DNA of 64,000 nt, taken from positions 124,001-188,000 of the forward strand of contig CANKYO010000006.1 in the NCBI GenBank assembly GCA_947488175.1, read 5' to 3'. The notes below the pieces were generated by a model. That model saw nothing but the letters and a program-made list of their open reading frames with translations. It had not been told where the DNA came from and searched no databases. The DNA comes from an uncultured Paracoccaceae bacterium. GTDB lineage: Bacteria; Pseudomonadota; Alphaproteobacteria; Rhodobacterales; Rhodobacteraceae. A program made the translations under genes and the position numbers. Below are positions 1 through 7,760 of the stretch, in pieces; position 1 is the first letter of the stretch; the number at the start of each line of letters is the position of its first letter.

Positions 1-368
1 ATGCCGCACAGCTGGCGGGGCTGATGGCCTTTATCGGGCATTGCTTTCCGGTTTGGCTGAAATTCAAGGGCGGCAAAGGTGTTGCCACCTATCTGGGGAT
101 TATCGGGGTGCTGGCCTGGCCGATGTTGCTGGCCGGCTGCGCGATCTGGCTGATCGTCGCGGCCGTGTTCCGCTACTCCTCAGCGGCGGCATTGGTGATG
201 GCAGGCTGGTTGCCTGTTGTCATGATGTTGACCGGCTACGGGTACATGGCATTTCTCAGCATGGCGCTTGGCCTTCTGATCTATGCCCGGCACTGGAGTA
301 ATATCCAGCGGATGAAGGCCGGGACGGAAACCAAGATCGGTGCGAAAAAGACCCCGGAAGCGCCATAA
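1..368 (+). CDS. plsY: Glycerol-3-phosphate acyltransferase PlsY, 3' part
   Basis: Inner-membrane enzyme that acylates glycerol-3-phosphate from acyl-phosphate, the first step of phospholipid synthesis. The frame is open to the window edge, so the start and N-terminal part lie outside. The visible 121 residues contain the family signature GHCFPVWLKFKGGKGVAT (histidine followed by the GGKG phosphate-binding motif) and three further hydrophobic segments, ending in a short basic tail. A downstream ATG at position 24 is internal and should not be taken as the start, because the conserved GH motif begins only a few residues later. The family assignment is firm. Confidence 0.93.
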   Translation, partial: AAQLAGLMAFIGHCFPVWLKFKGGKGVATYLGIIGVLAWPMLLAGCAIWLIVAAVFRYSSAAALVMAGWLPVVMMLTGYGYMAFLSMALGLLIYARHWSNIQRMKAGTETKIGAKKTPEAP

Positions 369-396
369 GGCACGGCACCCCCGGCAGCCATACCCG

Positions 397-672
397 CTAC
401 TTTGCCGCCATCTGTTCAACGGCATCGGCGGTGCGTTTCGTGTTGTGGTAAATACCCAAGCCCAGATACATGAACCCGGCGATCATCACGACATATAGCA
501 CGCCAACAACCAGAATGCCGATACCCGGCACAACACCGCTGATCGTCCTGCCATCCGGTTGCGGCATACCGGTGACCATCACCCCGATGCCCCCCACAAC
601 AACACCCAGCAAAAGAAGAATCACAAATAAACCAATGAGCGCCTCAAGCGCCCGAATAAAGAAATCACGCAT
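397..672 (-). CDS. Small two-helix membrane protein, unknown function
   Basis: A 91-residue protein with two long hydrophobic segments (about residues 10-35 and 48-73) separated by a short polar loop (MPQPDGRT), and a soluble C-terminal tail rich in charged residues. I recognise no catalytic motif. It lies tail-to-tail with plsY (28 bases between stops) and is divergent from the interrupted gene at 870, with a 197-base intergenic region carrying an inverted repeat. The start ATG is preceded by a purine-rich AAGGAACGAG stretch that serves as ribosome binding site. Confidence 0.7.
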   Translation of the reverse strand: MRDFFIRALEALIGLFVILLLLGVVVGGIGVMVTGMPQPDGRTISGVVPGIGILVVGVLYVVMIAGFMYLGLGIYHNTKRTADAVEQMAAK

Positions 673-813
673 AATCTCGTTCCTTTAAGTTGATTGCGTG
701 TGCATGTGTTAGCAGGCAAGTTCCGTGAACGCACCGCCGGAAAACCAGACTTGAGAGCCGGTATTGACTGATTGGCGTTTATCGCAACTTGACTATGCCG
801 TACATACTGTTAT

Positions 814-829
814 TTCTGTTTATACAGAA
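814..829. promoter_or_regulatory. Inverted repeat, possible operator
   Basis: TTCTGT and ACAGAA form perfect 6-base arms around TTAT. The repeat lies in the middle of the intergenic region between the divergent small membrane protein (397-672) and the interrupted gene (870-1310), in an AT-rich stretch just downstream of a TTGACT hexamer (789-794). This is a plausible repressor site; the cognate regulator is unknown. Confidence 0.35.
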
Positions 830-869
830 TGAAAAGATATACACGTAGACTGATGCAAGCGAACGACTG

Positions 870-1310
870 ATGACCAAAGCAATCGACCAAAGAATCACTG
901 CTGCTCTCGCTGGTCCGCCACGCTATGCCGTTGACCCCATCGCCTTTGTCGGCTCACTGATCCTGGCCCCGGTTGTCGCTACGCTTCTGAGCTTCTGAAC
1001 GGTCATCGGCCTCGCCGCCCTTTTGATAGGTGCCATCCCCTATCTCCTCATCGGAACCCCGCTGCTTCTCTGGGCCGTCGGCCGCGTCCCGCCTCGCTTT
1101 GGAAGCTACGCAACACTTGGCTTCTGCGCCAACCTTGCGCTCTTCGGGGTCTTCGCCCTGATGACCATGTTGGATCTTGGTCCGCGCGAGATGGCGCCGG
1201 GAATGATGTTCATCTTCGGGTTTGGCATGATCTTTGGCGCGCTTTGGGCCGGGGCCTTTGGATGGCTTTACGCCCGGTTCCACCGCAACTTCCGCATTCT
1301 TCAAACCTGA
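870..1310 (+). pseudogene. Four-helix membrane protein gene interrupted by an in-frame TGA
   Basis: Reading from the ATG at 870, the frame codes for MTKAIDQRITAALAGPPRYA and then a first membrane helix (DPIAFVGSLILAPVVATLLSF), meets TGA at 996-998, and continues without a shift through TVIGLAALLIGAIPYLLIG and two more hydrophobic segments to a stop at 1308-1310. The post-stop part continues the membrane topology smoothly, so this looks like one protein of about 146 residues with a single nonsense codon. Trp (TGG) or Arg (CGA) would be the simplest ancestral codon. Function unknown. It is followed 14 bases later by another small membrane protein gene. A sequencing error cannot be excluded. Confidence 0.7.
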
Positions 1311-1324
1311 CGAAAGGACATCCC

Positions 1325-1666
1325 ATGTTCACCTATTTCATCCTTTATTTCGGGCTGGCCGCCTGCGCGCTGATCGCCCTCGCTGTCATGATCTTTCGCA
1401 TCGGGGCCGCGCTGACCGATTGCCCGATCACCGGGCGGGCCGCACGGGCCGGGGCGCTCACCATCGTGTCTGGCTTTGCGGCCATCGGATCAGGCGGGAT
1501 CATCCTGATCGCGGCCTTTGCAATGGTCCTTGTGCCCGGTTTGACCTTGGCAGGGCTGATGGGCGCGCTTGGTTTGTCGCTCCTCTGCCTCGGGCTGGGG
1601 TTCACACAGGCCGTGGCATCACTGCGCGATGTGATCGCGCAAGCCGCGGCAGCAGTAAAATCCTAG
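1325..1666 (+). CDS. Small hydrophobic membrane protein, unknown function
   Basis: A 113-residue protein, nearly all hydrophobic, with three predicted transmembrane segments (about residues 3-23, 43-68 and 71-95) and a short C-terminal tail. The ATG at 1325 was chosen because a GAAAGGAC ribosome binding site lies just upstream; longer in-frame extensions overlap the preceding gene and are less hydrophobic. It is likely co-transcribed with the interrupted membrane-protein gene before it. It ends 11 bases from the stop of gshA, which converges on it. No family recognised. Confidence 0.65.
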   Translation: MFTYFILYFGLAACALIALAVMIFRIGAALTDCPITGRAARAGALTIVSGFAAIGSGGIILIAAFAMVLVPGLTLAGLMGALGLSLLCLGLGFTQAVASLRDVIAQAAAAVKS

Positions 1667-1677
1667 GGTCACAGACA

Positions 1678-3048
1678 TCAATAACTGTATTCGGCGTAAA
1701 TCCGTTTCAGGTCGCCATCCCAATCGCCATTGTAATGGGCCAGCAACTCATCCGCAGGTGTCTGGCCCGTTTCAACAGTTTCCTTCAGCGCATTCAGGAA
1801 ATGGGTTTCATCCCCGACCAGCCCACCCGCCCCCGGACGTGCACGGGCCTTCAATCCCGCCTCTGAAATCGCGACAACCTCACGGGCCAGATCGTGCATG
1901 TCGATGCCATCCACCTTGGCCTGAAGCCCGTCAACTGACGCGGCCACACGCAGCGCCTCGCGCTGTTCGGAGGACCAACCTTTGCAGAGGTCCCACGCAG
2001 CATCGAGCGCTGCCTGGTCATACATCAGGCCCACCCACAACGCCGGCAAGGCACAAAGCCTGCGCCACGGACCACCATCGGCCCCGCGCATCTCAATGAA
2101 CTGCTTGATCCGCGCCTCCGGGAAGACGGTCGTCAGATGATCGGCCCAGTCGGACAGCAGGGGCTTTTCCCCCGGCAGCGCAGGCAATTCACCTTTCAGA
2201 AAATCGCGGAACGACATGCCCAGCGCGTCGATATATTTACCGTCGCGGTAGACGAAATACATCGGCACATCTAAGACCCATTCCACCCAGCGTTCAAAGC
2301 CCATCCCATCCTCGAACACCCAGGGCAGCGTGCCGGTGCGGGCATCATCCAGTGACCGCCAGATGCGCGAGCGCCATGATTTATGGCCGTTGGGTATGCC
2401 TTCGAAGAACGGGGAATTGGCGAACAGGGCGGTCGCCACGGGCTGCAAGGCCAGTGCCACGCGCAGTTTCTGCACCATGTCGGCCTCTGACCCGAAATCA
2501 AGGTTGACCTGCACAGTGCAGGTCCGCCGCATCATCTGGGTGCCATGGGTGCCGACCTTTTGCATATAGGCATCCATCAGCTTGTAACGGCCCTTGGGCA
2601 TCAGGGGCATTTCTTCGTGGGTCCATTCCGGCGCCGCACCCAGCCCGATGAATTTGACCCCAATATGGTCGGCCACGGCCTTTACCTCGGCCAGGTGGTG
2701 GTTCACCTCGTCACAGGTCTGGTGGATATTTTCCAGTGGTGCGCCTGACAGTTCCAGCTGCCCGCCCGGTTCAAGGCTGACATTGGCGCCATCCTTGGTC
2801 AGGCCAATGATATGCTCGCCCTCATGCACCGGGGCCCAGTCGAACCGGTCACGCAACCCTTCCAGCACGGCCCTGATCGACCGCTGGCCGTCATAAGGCA
2901 GCGGGCGGAGCGAATCCTGACAATAACCGAATTTCTCGTGCTCGGTGCCGATGCGCCATTGGTCCTTGGGCTTGCAGCCTTTGGACAGAAACTCCACCAA
3001 CTGATCGTAATGCTCGATCGGGCCGCCACCGGACTGAGGGATTGACAT
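1678..3048 (-). CDS. gshA: Glutamate-cysteine ligase, plant/alphaproteobacterial type
   Basis: Cytoplasmic enzyme making gamma-glutamylcysteine from glutamate, cysteine and ATP, the first step of glutathione synthesis. The 456-residue length matches the plant-type GCS2 family. The N-terminal GTEHEKFGY motif (residues 34-42) is part of the ATP/glutamate site, and further conserved blocks such as SLEPGGQLELSG and MRRTCTVQVNLDF are clear. It is the last gene of a leftward block that begins with rsmE, 59 bases after the preceding membrane-protein gene. Glutathione from this pathway is the cofactor for the formaldehyde dehydrogenase at 22587 and the GST at 48105. Confidence 0.95.
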   Translation of the reverse strand: MSIPQSGGGPIEHYDQLVEFLSKGCKPKDQWRIGTEHEKFGYCQDSLRPLPYDGQRSIRAVLEGLRDRFDWAPVHEGEHIIGLTKDGANVSLEPGGQLELSGAPLENIHQTCDEVNHHLAEVKAVADHIGVKFIGLGAAPEWTHEEMPLMPKGRYKLMDAYMQKVGTHGTQMMRRTCTVQVNLDFGSEADMVQKLRVALALQPVATALFANSPFFEGIPNGHKSWRSRIWRSLDDARTGTLPWVFEDGMGFERWVEWVLDVPMYFVYRDGKYIDALGMSFRDFLKGELPALPGEKPLLSDWADHLTTVFPEARIKQFIEMRGADGGPWRRLCALPALWVGLMYDQAALDAAWDLCKGWSSEQREALRVAASVDGLQAKVDGIDMHDLAREVVAISEAGLKARARPGAGGLVGDETHFLNALKETVETGQTPADELLAHYNGDWDGDLKRIYAEYSY

Positions 3049-3107
3049 GAAGGGTGCTCCGTCTCGCGAAAATCAGGTCTTCAGGCTGACCTGAACCAAC
3101 CGGGGCG

Positions 3108-3626
3108 TCAATGCAAGAGCGGACGGGTCCGCGACCACACCGTCACCCGCACATCGGGTGTGTGCGACAGCACGTCCAACACGGTGCCGGTCTGGATATC
3201 GGGCAAGGCCGCAAAGACATCAAACAGATCCTCGGCCCCGACGGCATTGACAGGGATGGCTATGCGCTGGCCACCCATGCCCGTCAGGATCCAGCTTGGC
3301 GCGGGATAGGTGGTGGGGTCCAGCTCCAGCATATTCACGTCGTCCATATCCATAACACCGCCATCCAAAGGGCCGAAATAGGCCAGCCTGCGTTCGCGGA
3401 TCTGGACGACACCGGGCCCTTCGCCATCCTGCGCAAAGCGGACCCGCTGCACCGCCGCCCAGCCCCAGGCCAGCCCCACAATGATCGCGACACCGCCCAG
3501 CCAACGGACAATCCCGATCCCCTGCCACAGCCACCAAAGCCCCAGCAGACACAGGCCCCCCGCGATCAGCACCTCGCGCCAGCGCCAGACAAAGGCGCGT
3601 AATTCAGGGCGGATGAAATCAGCCAC
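3108..3626 (-). CDS. Two-helix membrane protein, unknown function
   Basis: A 172-residue protein starting at a GTG that overlaps the end of the upstream acetyltransferase by 8 bases. The N-terminal third holds two hydrophobic segments (about residues 18-38 and 40-60); the remainder is a soluble domain with motifs VQIRERRLAYFGPLDGG and WILTGMGGQRIAIPVNA, resembling a membrane-anchored PH-like or beta-rich domain. I cannot name a family. Its position inside the rsmE-gshA block implies co-transcription. Confidence 0.7.
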   Translation of the reverse strand: MADFIRPELRAFVWRWREVLIAGGLCLLGLWWLWQGIGIVRWLGGVAIIVGLAWGWAAVQRVRFAQDGEGPGVVQIRERRLAYFGPLDGGVMDMDDVNMLELDPTTYPAPSWILTGMGGQRIAIPVNAVGAEDLFDVFAALPDIQTGTVLDVLSHTPDVRVTVWSRTRPLLH

Positions 3627-4458
3627 GGATCACCTGTGGTTCTGCGTAATCAAGAATGGCGAACGACCCGCAGCGGCGGAACCCGATCGCCTCATAAGCC
3701 CGCGCCGCCGCCGCATTCGCCGCTGATAACACCGCGTCCCTGACCCCGTTTTCGCGCACCTCGGCAAGATGCAGCGCGACGGCCAGCCGCGCGTAACCCC
3801 GGCCCCGCAAATCAGGCGGCGTATAGACTCCGCCCACCTGCACAACATGCGGCAGGACCGCATTAAAGCCGGTCATCGCCACTGGCATGTCCCCTTTGGC
3901 AAGGATCCGATGTGTGTCCAATTCAAGGTAGTGGGTCACATCCGCCATCGCCCGGTCCATCGCGTCCTTCGGTTCATAGCCCATCGCCTCTTCACAGAAG
4001 GCCGCGCGCCAGCGGGTCGCGTTTTCGAGCGACGCGTCGTGCAAGCTGAGCAGCCGGAACCCCAGCGCATCCGGTACGATCAGGTCAGTCAGCGATAAGG
4101 CATAATGCGGCTCAATCTCATCCAGATCGCCCTGCGCGGTCAGCCCCAACACCGCACGACAAGCCGCTACCTGATCAGCCGCCCCGATAATGCTGCGTAC
4201 CGGCTGGCCCGCCAGCACCACAGCAACCTCGCCCCATGGCCCCGTCGGACAGATGGGAAACACCCGCCCTTCATCCGACACGCCCAGCACATCGGTCACC
4301 TCTCCCGCTGCCCAGCGCAGCCAGAAACGCATCGCACGTGGATGGCCACCTGCCATACCGTGTCGCGCGAGATTGGACAGCGGGAACATCGCCTCAGCGA
4401 AATGTCTGTGCAAAAACGCCTCTATCATCGGGCGGTCCGCCTCGGTCGCAGCAATCAT
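3619..4458 (-). CDS. GNAT family N-acetyltransferase (tandem copy 2)
   Basis: A 279-residue protein with a degenerate N-terminal half and a C-terminal GNAT fold. The acetyl-CoA loop is VYTPPDLRGRGYARLAVALH (RGRGYA pyrophosphate motif), followed by the AAARAYEAIGFRR block typical of motif B. It is clearly paralogous to the next upstream gene: both begin MIxATExDRPxIEAFL and share NLAxxGMAGG and QxGGVYTPPDLRGRG. The start ATG overlaps the stop of its paralogue by 4 bases. Substrate unknown; in this subfamily the C-terminal half carries the catalytic fold. Confidence 0.85.
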   Translation of the reverse strand: MIAATEADRPMIEAFLHRHFAEAMFPLSNLARHGMAGGHPRAMRFWLRWAAGEVTDVLGVSDEGRVFPICPTGPWGEVAVVLAGQPVRSIIGAADQVAACRAVLGLTAQGDLDEIEPHYALSLTDLIVPDALGFRLLSLHDASLENATRWRAAFCEEAMGYEPKDAMDRAMADVTHYLELDTHRILAKGDMPVAMTGFNAVLPHVVQVGGVYTPPDLRGRGYARLAVALHLAEVRENGVRDAVLSAANAAAARAYEAIGFRRCGSFAILDYAEPQVIRG

Positions 4459-5294
4459 GGGACTACCCGCCGCTGCGGCCCGTCAAACAGCAGCAGCGTC
4501 CAGTCCCCGATCCGCTCAAACCCGATGGCGCGATACGCGCGGGCGGCCATGTCACTGGCGGAAAACAGGGTTGCGCGAGTCACCCCCCGTGTTGCGGCCT
4601 CAGCCAGATGCAGCGCCAGCGCCCGGCGGGCATGGCCACGACCCCGCAGATCAGGGGGCGTATAGACACCACCGATCTGCACAATATCCGGCAATTGCGC
4701 GTTGAAGCCGGTCATGGCCAGCGGCGTCTGCTGCTTCATCAACACCCGATGACTGTCGCGGGCAACGTAGTTGGCATAACTGCTTTCCACCATCTGCCCG
4801 GCCTCTCCCGCAGGGGTGTTCAGCGCAGTCAACTGATAGTCCAGCATCCAGCCCTTAATCACATCAGGCGGGGCATCCTGCAGTGGGCGCAACATACCGG
4901 GACCATCCGGCAGGGTCATCCGGTCCAGCGCCAACAGAAAATGCGGCTCATCATGATCCAGCGTGCGGGAGGCATCGGCAAAGCCCTGCGCCTCGACCCC
5001 GCGCACCTGATCCGTTGGGCCGATGATCCCCATCAGGGGGCGATCCTCCATCGCTGCCACGGCTGCAGCATAATCAGCCGAAGGCAGAAACGGCATCGCC
5101 ATCCCGTTGTCGCACAGGGTCATCACATCGGTGACGAGGCCATCGCGACGGGCGATCCAGCAGGTCACCGCATAATCACTGCCTCCCGCCATCCCGTAAT
5201 GGGCCAGATTATTCAGGGGAAACATCGCAAACGGGGCATGCGGCGCCAAAAAGGCCTCGATCTCTGGACGATCAGTTTCGGTGGCACGGATCAT
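4455..5294 (-). CDS. GNAT family N-acetyltransferase (tandem copy 1)
   Basis: A 279-residue protein, exactly the length of its downstream neighbour and visibly homologous along the whole chain, including the N-terminus (MIRATETDRPEIEAFL), NNLAHYGMAGG, and the acetyl-CoA motif DLRGRGHARRALALH. The duplication is old: many positions differ, and the two copies have different middle regions. Its start overlaps the upstream gene by 4 bases (ATGA), so all genes of this block are likely translated as one coupled operon. Substrate unknown. Confidence 0.85.
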   Translation of the reverse strand: MIRATETDRPEIEAFLAPHAPFAMFPLNNLAHYGMAGGSDYAVTCWIARRDGLVTDVMTLCDNGMAMPFLPSADYAAAVAAMEDRPLMGIIGPTDQVRGVEAQGFADASRTLDHDEPHFLLALDRMTLPDGPGMLRPLQDAPPDVIKGWMLDYQLTALNTPAGEAGQMVESSYANYVARDSHRVLMKQQTPLAMTGFNAQLPDIVQIGGVYTPPDLRGRGHARRALALHLAEAATRGVTRATLFSASDMAARAYRAIGFERIGDWTLLLFDGPQRRVVP

Positions 5295-6007
5295 CCCCGA
5301 CGCTCCGCATCTATCGGGTGCCAGCCGGTGTCCGGTTCCCGATCAGGGCGGTCATCGTAGGGCGCACGGACAAATTGCGGTTCCATCTCCGTAAAATCCC
5401 GGATCAGCGACAACTCCATCCCATCGCGCCGATAAAGCCGCCCACCTTGGGTTTCGTAGCGATCCATCGCGGTAGATCGAACCGGCCCATCGCGCCCGAG
5501 TAACCTGTCACGCACATCTGTCGGCAGCGGGGCGGGTTTGCCATTCAACAACCGCAACCCGGTGCGGCAATCCTTGGTCACTTTGCCAGCGACCACCTTC
5601 TGTAGCCCATCGGCACGCCCACGAATGTCGCGAAGCGGCGCATCGCCGTTCAGACGATAAAGACCGTTCCCCAGAAACGATCCACCGCCAAGCCAACTGT
5701 ATTCATGCGAAAAAAGGGCCAGGGCGGTAAACCAGGGCGGGCGGCTGATCACGGTGTAATTTGCGGTCGCCTCCGTCTCCGGATAGGCGTCTCTCACGGC
5801 ATAGATGAAATGTCGGCCATCAGGCGACAGATCGCAAACATCCGGCTGCACGGATTTCTTTAGCCATTGCCCTTCGGTGAACGTGTCTGTCGCCCGATCC
5901 CAGGCGATCAGATTATAGAGCTGCCTGCCAGCCCTTCGCAGGATCAGCGCGCTGTCATTCTCTGTCGCAAAGAACAGGTGAAGCTGGATCACAGGCGGCG
6001 TGCTCAT
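5291..6007 (-). CDS. Conserved hypothetical protein
   Basis: A 238-residue soluble protein. I place the start at the ATG at 6007 because it overlaps the rsmE stop as ATGA; an upstream TTG is possible but less likely. The sequence looks beta-rich (LHLFFATENDSALILRRAG, LYNLIAWDRATDTFTEGQW, LSPDGRHFIYAVRD), resembling a beta-propeller or WD-like protein, with no catalytic motif I recognise. It sits between rsmE and the two GNATs in the operon. No function is assigned. Confidence 0.7.
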   Translation of the reverse strand: MSTPPVIQLHLFFATENDSALILRRAGRQLYNLIAWDRATDTFTEGQWLKKSVQPDVCDLSPDGRHFIYAVRDAYPETEATANYTVISRPPWFTALALFSHEYSWLGGGSFLGNGLYRLNGDAPLRDIRGRADGLQKVVAGKVTKDCRTGLRLLNGKPAPLPTDVRDRLLGRDGPVRSTAMDRYETQGGRLYRRDGMELSLIRDFTEMEPQFVRAPYDDRPDREPDTGWHPIDAERRG

Positions 6008-6726
6008 CCCCAATCCCCCAGCGCCTGTTGCCAGACCGTCAGCGCAGCGACCGCAGCAGTATCTGCACGCAAGACGCGCGGGCCAAGGCTGATGGGATGC
6101 GCACTGGGCAGGCTGCGCAGCCGGTCACGCTCGGCGTCTGAAAACCCGCCTTCCGGGCCGATCAGGATGGCCCAAGGACCAGGTATCGCGGGCAAGGTAA
6201 CCGCGTCCCCGATCAGAAGTTCATCACAGAACATCAACCGGCGACCCTCTGGCCAGTCGGCCAGCACACGGTCCAGCTTTGCCAGCCCATCCACCGGCGG
6301 CACAAAGGTGCCCCCGCATTGCTCGGCGGCTTCAACCGCATGGGCCTGCAACTTGTCCTGCCGGATACGGTCGGCATTCTGGGTGAACGCGGTCTGGACG
6401 GGCATGATCCGCGCCGCCCCCATCTCAACCGCCTTTTCCACGATAAAGGCCGTGCGTTCCTTGCGGATCGGGGCAAAGAGCAACCACAGATCCGGGGGCA
6501 TCCGAAGCGGCGCGGTCTGTGCGCGGCAAACCAGTACCCCGCCCTTCTTACCCGCCTCGGCAACCTCGGCATCCCATTCGCCATCTTTACCATTGATCAG
6601 CGACAAAACCGCACCAACAGGCAACCGCATCACCCCGAAAAGGTAATGCGCCTGTTCCCGCGACAGTGGAACCGATTGCCCTTCCCCCAGCGGGTGATCT
6701 ACAAAAAGCCGAACCTTGGATGCCAT
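6004..6726 (-). CDS. rsmE: 16S rRNA (uracil-1498-N3)-methyltransferase
   Basis: SPOUT-class methyltransferase that N3-methylates U1498 of 16S rRNA using S-adenosylmethionine. The 240-residue protein shows the N-terminal PUA-like region (HYLFGVMRLPVG) and the C-terminal knot with EQCGG, LIGPEGGFSDAE and LGPRVLRADTA, all family signatures. I chose the ATG at 6726; another in-frame ATG at 6738 would abut ubiA exactly. It heads a leftward operon that runs to gshA. Only 12 bases separate it from the divergent ubiA, so its promoter must overlap ubiA coding sequence or its leader. Confidence 0.93.
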   Translation of the reverse strand: MASKVRLFVDHPLGEGQSVPLSREQAHYLFGVMRLPVGAVLSLINGKDGEWDAEVAEAGKKGGVLVCRAQTAPLRMPPDLWLLFAPIRKERTAFIVEKAVEMGAARIMPVQTAFTQNADRIRQDKLQAHAVEAAEQCGGTFVPPVDGLAKLDRVLADWPEGRRLMFCDELLIGDAVTLPAIPGPWAILIGPEGGFSDAERDRLRSLPSAHPISLGPRVLRADTAAVAALTVWQQALGDWG

Positions 6727-6738
6727 GAGGCGGACCAT

Positions 6739-7704
6739 ATGACCGAGAACGCCCAGACACCAGAGCCCGCAGGGACCGTTGCCGATGCGGTCAAAGACAA
6801 CTGGGTGGACCGGTTTGCACCAGCTTTTGCACGGCCCTATCTGCGGCTCAGCCGGGCGGACCGGCCCATCGGGACATGGCTGCTTTACCTGCCTTGTCTC
6901 TGGGGGTTGTCGCTGGCCATTCTGGCCACCAACAGCGCCAGCAATCATGACCTGTGGACAGTGGTCGGCTGTGGGATTGGCGCGTTCCTTATGCGTGGGG
7001 CGGGCTGCACCTGGAACGACATCACCGACCGGAACATCGATGGACAGGTTGAACGGACACGATCACGCCCGATCCCCTCTGGTCAGGCCAGCGTGCGCAC
7101 GGCCCTCATCTGGATGATCGCGCAGGCGGTGATTGCCTTTTTCATTCTGATCACGTTCTACCAAACCGCCATCTGGCTGGGGGTCATCGCCCTGGCCCCC
7201 GTGGCGATCTATCCTTTTGCCAAGCGGTTCACCTGGTGGCCACAGATCTTTCTGGGGCTGGCCTTCAACTGGGGCGCCCTGCTCGCCTGGGCGGCGCATA
7301 CCAATAACGTGGGACCAGCGCCGCTGGTTCTCTATATGGCGGGTATCTCCTGGACGCTATTCTATGACACCATCTATGCCCATCAGGATACCGAAGATGA
7401 CGCCCTGATCGGGGTGCGGTCCACCGCCCGGCTTTTCGGGGAGGATACGCGCAAATGGCTGCGGCTGTTCCTGACGATCACTGTCATCCTGTTCGGGGCG
7501 GCTGTTGTGATGGCCTGCCACGACCGGTCGATCCTGTCGCTGGTGATTGCCATCGGTGGACCATGGGCCATGGGCTGGCATCTGACGTGGCAGTTGCAGC
7601 GTTTCGATGCCGACGACAATGACGGGTTACTCCGGCTTTTTCGGTCAAACAGAAACGCCGGGCTGATCCCCCTGCCATTTTTCGCTATCGCCTTTCTGGT
7701 ATGA
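6739..7704 (+). CDS. ubiA: 4-hydroxybenzoate octaprenyltransferase
   Basis: Inner-membrane prenyltransferase that attaches the polyprenyl tail to 4-hydroxybenzoate in ubiquinone synthesis. The 321-residue protein has multiple hydrophobic helices and both aspartate-rich Mg-diphosphate motifs: NDITDRNID at about residues 93-101 and DTIYAHQDTEDD near residue 215. The start ATG at 6739 begins a soluble N-terminal extension of about 30 residues before the first conserved block (ARPYLRLSRADRPIGTWLL). It is divergent from rsmE with a 12-base gap. Confidence 0.95.
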   Translation: MTENAQTPEPAGTVADAVKDNWVDRFAPAFARPYLRLSRADRPIGTWLLYLPCLWGLSLAILATNSASNHDLWTVVGCGIGAFLMRGAGCTWNDITDRNIDGQVERTRSRPIPSGQASVRTALIWMIAQAVIAFFILITFYQTAIWLGVIALAPVAIYPFAKRFTWWPQIFLGLAFNWGALLAWAAHTNNVGPAPLVLYMAGISWTLFYDTIYAHQDTEDDALIGVRSTARLFGEDTRKWLRLFLTITVILFGAAVVMACHDRSILSLVIAIGGPWAMGWHLTWQLQRFDADDNDGLLRLFRSNRNAGLIPLPFFAIAFLV

Positions 7705-7760
7705 TTGAACACCGGCCCGGACGGGCCTATGCAGTCAGAACCTGAATCATACGGACTTCC

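Noticed and set aside
1244-1324. Upstream extension of the 113-residue membrane protein
   Set aside because: The ATG at 1325 has a proper ribosome binding site; the extension overlaps the previous gene and is not hydrophobic.
4236-5360. Long open frame on the plus strand opposite the two GNAT genes
   Set aside because: Antisense shadow of high-GC coding sequence; no family match and no ribosome binding site.
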